This document shows, one piece after another, positions 16,785 through 19,084 of a stretch of 19,084 nucleotides of DNA. Within the stretch, counting starts at the first letter, position 1. The number at the start of each line of letters is the position of its first letter. A program made the translations under genes and the position numbers. The notes below the pieces were generated by a model. That model saw nothing but the letters and a program-made list of their open reading frames with translations. It had not been told where the DNA came from and searched no databases. This DNA comes from Clostridia bacterium (GTDB lineage: Bacteria; Bacillota; Clostridia; Oscillospirales; Acutalibacteraceae): NCBI GenBank assembly GCA_900755995.1, contig CAAEIM010000083.1:1-19084 (forward strand), given 5' to 3'.

Positions 16785-16787
16785 AAT
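16759..16787 (+). promoter_or_regulatory. Possible promoter for mazG
   Basis: TTGCAA (16759-16764), a 17-bp spacer and TAAAAT (16782-16787) span the flippase stop codon, about 75 bases before mazG. Four of six and five of six bases match the consensus. This is a modest match in AT-rich DNA and may be chance. Confidence 0.3.
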
Positions 16788-16862
16788 ATAAATTAGGATT
16801 GCAAATTTTTACTGATTGCGACAAACTGCAAGGTTAATAGCGTGTCTGAAAGGAAGTTTGAA

Positions 16863-17657
16863 ATGGATTTTAAAGAAAAGTCTGAATACAAATTTAATGA
16901 TTTGGTTGAAATTGTAAAAATTCTCAGAGCTCCCGGCGGGTGTCCGTGGGATAGGGAACAGACGCATAAATCTATTCGCTCAAACTTCATTGAAGAAACC
17001 TACGAGGCTGTTGAGGCTATTGATACAGATGACCTTGACCTCTTAAAGGAGGAGCTGGGCGACGTGCTTTTGCAGGTTGCGCTTCATTCGGAAATTGAGA
17101 GCGAAAAAGGCACGTTCAATATTGACGATGTGTGCGACGGCGTATGCAAAAAGCTTATAATCCGCCACCCTCATGTGTTTGGCAATGTAAATGCAGATAC
17201 CACAGAGCAGGTTCTCAAAAACTGGGACTCGATTAAAATGCAGACAAAGGAGCAGAAAACTCAGACTCAGGCTATGGAGAGCGTTTCAAAGGCGCTGCCT
17301 TCTCTTATGAGAAGCACAAAGGTTCAGCAAAAGGCGGCTAAGGTCGGTTTTGACTGGAGCAATGCGGAGGACGCTTTAAATAAGCTTTATGAGGAATGTG
17401 ACGAGCTTAAAGCTGCTATTGCTGCAAACGACGCTGAAAATCAGTATGAGGAGCTTGGCGATGTGCTGTTTTCTGCTGTTAATGTTGCAAGACTTTTAAA
17501 AATTGACAGTGAACACGCATTAACTGAAGCGTGTGAAAAATTTATTAACCGTTTTTCTAAGGTCGAGGCTCTCGCCAAGGAGCGTGGAATTGATATGAAA
17601 AGCGCATCATTATCTGAACTTGATTCCCTTTGGGATGAAGTTAAAATAAAAGAATAA
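16863..17657 (+). CDS. mazG: Nucleoside triphosphate pyrophosphohydrolase MazG
   Basis: A 264-residue all-alpha NTP pyrophosphatase that removes PPi from (possibly non-canonical) nucleoside triphosphates; the E. coli protein is also about 263 residues. Two MazG domains are visible. The first has LRAPGGCPWDREQTHKSI, then EETYE (44-48) and EELGD (63-67), the EExxE...ExxD magnesium motif. The second repeats it as EECDE and EELGD near residues 178 and 197. ATG 16863 is preferred because AAGGAAG lies about 7 bases upstream; a GTG at 16842 is the alternative. In Bacillus the equivalent gene yabN has an extra N-terminal methylase domain, which is absent here. It sits between the flippase and the HU gene. 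Confidence 0.95.
   Translation: MDFKEKSEYKFNDLVEIVKILRAPGGCPWDREQTHKSIRSNFIEETYEAVEAIDTDDLDLLKEELGDVLLQVALHSEIESEKGTFNIDDVCDGVCKKLIIRHPHVFGNVNADTTEQVLKNWDSIKMQTKEQKTQTQAMESVSKALPSLMRSTKVQQKAAKVGFDWSNAEDALNKLYEECDELKAAIAANDAENQYEELGDVLFSAVNVARLLKIDSEHALTEACEKFINRFSKVEALAKERGIDMKSASLSELDSLWDEVKIKE
17620..17647 (+). promoter_or_regulatory. Possible promoter for the HU gene
   Basis: TTGATT (17620-17625), a 16-bp spacer and TAAAAT (17642-17647) at the end of mazG, about 28 bases before the HU start codon. HU genes are usually highly expressed from their own promoter, and a terminator follows this one. The match itself is only moderate. Confidence 0.3.
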
Positions 17658-17674
17658 TATGGAGGTCCATTGGA

Positions 17675-17950
17675 ATGAACAAAACAGAACTTATTTCAGC
17701 TGTTGCTGAGCAGAGTGGTCTTACAAAAAAGGATGCTGAAAAGGCAGTTGCAGCTGTTATTGATACAATCATCGACTCTGTTGCAAAAGACGAGAAGGTT
17801 CAGATTGCAGGATTCGGCACATTTGAGCAGCGCCAGAGAAAGGCAAGAACAGGCAGCGACCCAAGAACGGGTAATCCTATTGAGATTGCCGCTTCTAAGG
17901 TTCCGGCTTTTAAAGCAGGCAAGGTATTTAAGGATACTGTAAATCAGTAA
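17675..17950 (+). CDS. hup: HU-family nucleoid DNA-binding protein
   Basis: A 91-residue histone-like protein, standard length. It has the N-terminal helical dimerisation part (MNKTELISAVAEQSGLTKKDAEKAVAAVIDTI) and the family signature GFGTFEQRQRKARTG. The DNA-inserting arm follows (SDPRTGNPIEIAASKVPAFKAGKVFKDTV), with the proline that kinks bent DNA. It coats and bends chromosomal DNA as a homodimer. The ribosome binding site GGAGG (17661-17665) is strong, fitting high expression. It lies 17 bases after mazG and is closed by an intrinsic terminator. In Clostridia an HU gene between mazG and the yabO-type gene is common; in Bacillus subtilis hbs is elsewhere. Confidence 0.97.
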   Translation: MNKTELISAVAEQSGLTKKDAEKAVAAVIDTIIDSVAKDEKVQIAGFGTFEQRQRKARTGSDPRTGNPIEIAASKVPAFKAGKVFKDTVNQ

Positions 17951-17961
17951 TCGGTTTTGTG

Positions 17962-17990
17962 GGAGTCGGCTTTTGTCGGCTCCGTTTTTA
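17962..17990 (+). terminator. Rho-independent terminator after the HU gene
   Basis: GGAGTCGGC (17962-17970) and GTCGGCTCC (17975-17983) form a 9-bp stem, seven Watson-Crick and two G-U pairs in RNA, closed by a TTTT loop. GTTTTTA follows. It starts 11 bases after the HU stop, so rqcP and later genes need read-through or their own promoter. Confidence 0.85.
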
Positions 17991-18014
17991 TTGTATCGGA
18001 AAACGCTCACAAGA

Positions 18015-18070
18015 GGTGGCACAGGAGTTTATTTATATGATACTGTCTGCCAAGGTAAGTGCAGTCCACC
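18015..18070 (+). promoter_or_regulatory. Potential structured leader of rqcP
   Basis: Between the HU terminator and rqcP lie about 108 bases with competing pairings. TGGCACAG (18017-18024) can pair with CTGT-CT-GCCA (18043-18052, two bases bulged). Alternatively GGTGG (18015-18019) with CAC (18020-18022) can pair with GTG plus CCACC (18060-18070). The two folds share bases and exclude each other. I do not recognise a known riboswitch; a function is inference. Confidence 0.3.
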
Positions 18071-18120
18071 GGTTCCCTTTTATTTGGAGGAGTAAAATAT
18101 GCGATTGGATAAATATTTAA
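18037..18120 (+). CDS. Possible 27-residue upstream ORF overlapping rqcP
   Basis: ATG at 18037 is preceded by AGGAG at 18023-18027, 9 bases away, and reads 27 codons (MILSAKVSAVHRFPFIWRSK...) to TAA at 18118-18120. It overlaps the first 22 bases of rqcP in another frame. The product matches nothing I know, and its AGGAG lies within the possible hairpin. It could be a leader peptide coupling translation to rqcP, or simply chance. Confidence 0.2.
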   Translation: MILSAKVSAVHRFPFIWRSKICDWINI

Positions 18121-18341
18121 AGGTTTCAAGACTTATAAAACGCAGAACCATTGCAAACGAGGCTTGTGACGCCGGCAAGGTCAGCGTAAACGGAAAAGAA
18201 GCAAGAGCTTCATATGATGTTAAGGTTGGAGATATTATAGAAATCACCCTCGGCTCAAGAAGCGTAAAGGTTAAGGTTACCGCTGTAAAAGAGGTGGTGC
18301 GCAAGGAAGAAGCAGACACAATGTATGAGGCGGTAATTTAA
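18099..18341 (+). CDS. rqcP: RqcP, S4-domain ribosome-associated quality control factor
   Basis: An 80-residue S4 RNA-binding protein, closely similar in pattern to Bacillus YabO/RqcP: MRLDKYLKVSRLIKRRTIANEACDAGKVSVNGKEARASYDVKVGDIIEI, then KKEEADTMY-like KEEADTMYEAVI at the end. RqcP binds stalled 50S-peptidyl-tRNA complexes and works with RqcH to add C-terminal alanine tails to stuck nascent chains. The E. coli relative is the heat-shock protein Hsp15. Ribosome binding site GGAGGAG (18086-18092) is strong, 6-8 bases before the ATG. It lies after the HU terminator and before yabP, the same order as yabO-yabP in Bacillus. The upstream leader has possible RNA structure. Confidence 0.93.
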   Translation: MRLDKYLKVSRLIKRRTIANEACDAGKVSVNGKEARASYDVKVGDIIEITLGSRSVKVKVTAVKEVVRKEEADTMYEAVI

Positions 18342-18345
18342 TTTT

Positions 18346-18379
18346 ACAGGCAATAAATTATAACAGGTAATAATTTATG
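18346..18379. repeat. Two near-identical 17-bp direct repeats forming an AT-rich palindrome
   Basis: ACAGGCAATAAATTATA (18346-18362) is followed immediately by ACAGGTAATAATTTATG (18363-18379), differing at 3 of 17 bases. Within the pair, ATAAATTAT (18353-18361) is the exact reverse complement of ATAATTTAT (18370-18378), giving a 9-bp stem with an 8-base loop. It lies in the 84-base gap between rqcP and yabP and may be an operator or a duplicated element. Confidence 0.8.
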
Positions 18380-18385
18380 AGAAAT

Positions 18386-18425
18386 CTCCGTATAAATTTA
18401 TTAGCATTTATACGGAGGTATTTTT
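18386..18425 (+). promoter_or_regulatory. Perfect 12-bp hairpin burying the yabP ribosome binding site
   Basis: CTCCGTATAAAT (18386-18397) pairs exactly with ATTTATACGGAG (18406-18417) around an 8-base loop. The right arm contains most of the yabP Shine-Dalgarno GGAGG (18414-18418), 7 bases before the ATG. GTATTTTT follows, so it could also act as an intrinsic terminator. Either way, transcripts starting upstream would be poorly expressed in yabP unless the hairpin is opened. The structure is plain in the sequence; the regulation is inferred. Confidence 0.75.
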
Positions 18426-18698
18426 ATGAGTGAAATTCCAAAGGGCAAAAATCACACTCTTATGCTTGACGCAAGGGGAAAGCTTGTGCTCACGGGCGCT
18501 GAAGATGTCAGCGGATTTAACGAAGAAACCGTTTCGGTGATGACCTCCTGCGGCAGACTGATTATTAAGGGCGAAAGACTGCATATTGACAAGCTTAATC
18601 TTGAGTCGGGTGATGTTTCTATTGACGGCAAAATCAATGCCTTGCAGTACATAGGCAGCGACAGCTCACGCTTACGGCTTTCAAAGCTGTTTAAATAG
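18426..18698 (+). CDS. yabP: Sporulation protein YabP
   Basis: A 90-residue protein of the YabP/YqfC family: HTLMLDARGKLVLTGAEDVSGFNEETVSVMTSCGRLIIKGERLHIDKLNLESGDVSIDGKINALQY. The alternating short beta pattern ending in a GDVSIDGKI-type motif is characteristic. In Bacillus yabP is transcribed by sigma-E in the mother cell. Its relative YqfC, with YqfD, is part of forespore envelope biology; YabP itself is needed for spore formation, with its molecular role unclear. Length is normal. GGAGG (18414-18418) is the ribosome binding site, held within a hairpin. yabQ starts 8 bases after the stop, as in Bacillus. No clear sigma-E promoter is visible. Confidence 0.92.
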   Translation: MSEIPKGKNHTLMLDARGKLVLTGAEDVSGFNEETVSVMTSCGRLIIKGERLHIDKLNLESGDVSIDGKINALQYIGSDSSRLRLSKLFK

Positions 18699-18706
18699 GT
18701 GAGACT

Positions 18707-19084
18707 ATGGAAATTGACTTTTACACACAAACCACAGCCTTTGCGTATTCTTTGCTGATTGGCGTTATAATCGGCGCAGCTTACGAAATTTTTAAATTTA
18801 TCAGGCTTGCTTTTCTTCGTTCAAGGGCGGCAATAATGGCTTTGGATATTACGTTTATGATATTTGCAAGCCTTACGCTTTATTTTTATTCCCTTGCTGC
18901 TATGTACGGCTATGTGAGAGTTTATATGGTAATCGGAGCGCTGATCGGCTTTTTTGCGTTCAGATTTTCACTCGGAAGGCTCATTTCAATGGTATATTGT
19001 CCTATAATAAAGGCTGTATCGTCAGCGAGTCAAAAAATAATATCAAAATTTAAAAAAATCACAAGAAAACTATTGAAAATCAGC
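18707..19084 (+). CDS. yabQ: Spore cortex protein YabQ (3' end cut off)
   Basis: An open frame of 126 codons runs from ATG 18707 to the right edge without a stop, so the C-terminus is missing. It begins MEIDFYTQTTAFAYSLLIGVIIGAAYEIFKFIRLAF, with hydrophobic segments at about residues 12-30, 44-62 and 72-90. A stretch YGYVRVYMVIGALIGFFAF resembles the family's conserved YGxVRxYxxxGxxxG motif. It then becomes very basic (KFKKITRKLLKI). YabQ is a membrane protein of the outer forespore membrane needed for spore cortex peptidoglycan in Bacillus. AGGTGAG at 18697-18703 is the ribosome binding site, overlapping the yabP stop. Bacillus order predicts divIC next, outside this window. Confidence 0.88.
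   Translation, partial: MEIDFYTQTTAFAYSLLIGVIIGAAYEIFKFIRLAFLRSRAAIMALDITFMIFASLTLYFYSLAAMYGYVRVYMVIGALIGFFAFRFSLGRLISMVYCPIIKAVSSASQKIISKFKKITRKLLKIS

Noticed and set aside
18014..18031. T-box-like AGGTGGCAC and sigma-54-like TGGCAC upstream of rqcP
   Set aside because: A T-box needs a leader of well over 100 bases with a specifier stem and a following terminator; only about 24 bases separate this from the HU terminator. The sigma-54 match lacks the -12 GC element (TTTA is found at that position).
1..19084. Mobile elements, tRNA/rRNA genes, CRISPR arrays, defence or phage genes
   Set aside because: Looked for across the window; all substantial plus-strand frames are recognised core genes or the one small zinc-ribbon gene, and no repeat arrays or transposase motifs are present.

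Overview
The window is one uninterrupted, all-plus-strand block of 20 genes, with the first and last cut by the window edges. It looks like chromosomal core DNA of an anaerobic, endospore-forming member of the Firmicutes (class Clostridia). The Oscillospiraceae/Ruminococcaceae side of Clostridia is my best guess, from protein flavour and gene order; I could not check it by search. Signs of this origin are WhiA, the Firmicutes order xseB-ispA-dxs-tlyA-nadK-argR-recN, HemZ, and the sporulation genes yabP and yabQ. Ribosome binding sites are strong and AGGAGG-like, TTG and GTG starts occur, and most genes overlap or lie a few bases apart. I see no mobile elements, tRNA or rRNA genes, CRISPR arrays, phage genes or defence genes.

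Layout. (1) Bases 1-7684: the 3' part of whiA, then xseB, ispA and dxs (isoprenoid precursor synthesis), tlyA, nadK, argR and recN. This is the well-known Firmicutes isoprenoid/repair cluster, but here it is preceded by whiA rather than nusB-xseA. (2) Bases 7704-14488: recJ, the bifunctional (p)ppGpp enzyme rel, dtd, an MBL-fold hydrolase and hemZ. This is the usual clostridial recJ-rel-dtd-MBL-hemZ run without the apt gene often found between recJ and rel. It follows recN directly, where many spore formers carry spoIVB-spo0A. (3) Bases 14490-19084: a good sigma-A-type promoter, a small coiled-coil/zinc-ribbon protein of unknown function, a MurJ/SpoVB-family lipid-linked oligosaccharide flippase, mazG, an HU gene closed by an intrinsic terminator, rqcP (ribosome quality control), and yabP-yabQ (spore coat/cortex). 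This matches the Bacillus yabM-yabN-yabO-yabP-yabQ order with an HU gene inserted.

Together the genes cover isoprenoid supply for cell-wall carriers, cell-envelope lipid flipping, recombination repair, nucleotide and tRNA quality control, the stringent response and a few sporulation functions.

No novel enzymatic system is visible. The signals the genes do not explain are in the non-coding or dual-use DNA. These are a perfect 16-bp inverted repeat inside whiA, a structured leader with a possible short upstream ORF before rqcP, and a compact element between rqcP and yabP. That element has two near-identical 17-bp repeats forming one hairpin, then a perfect 12-bp hairpin that buries the yabP ribosome binding site.
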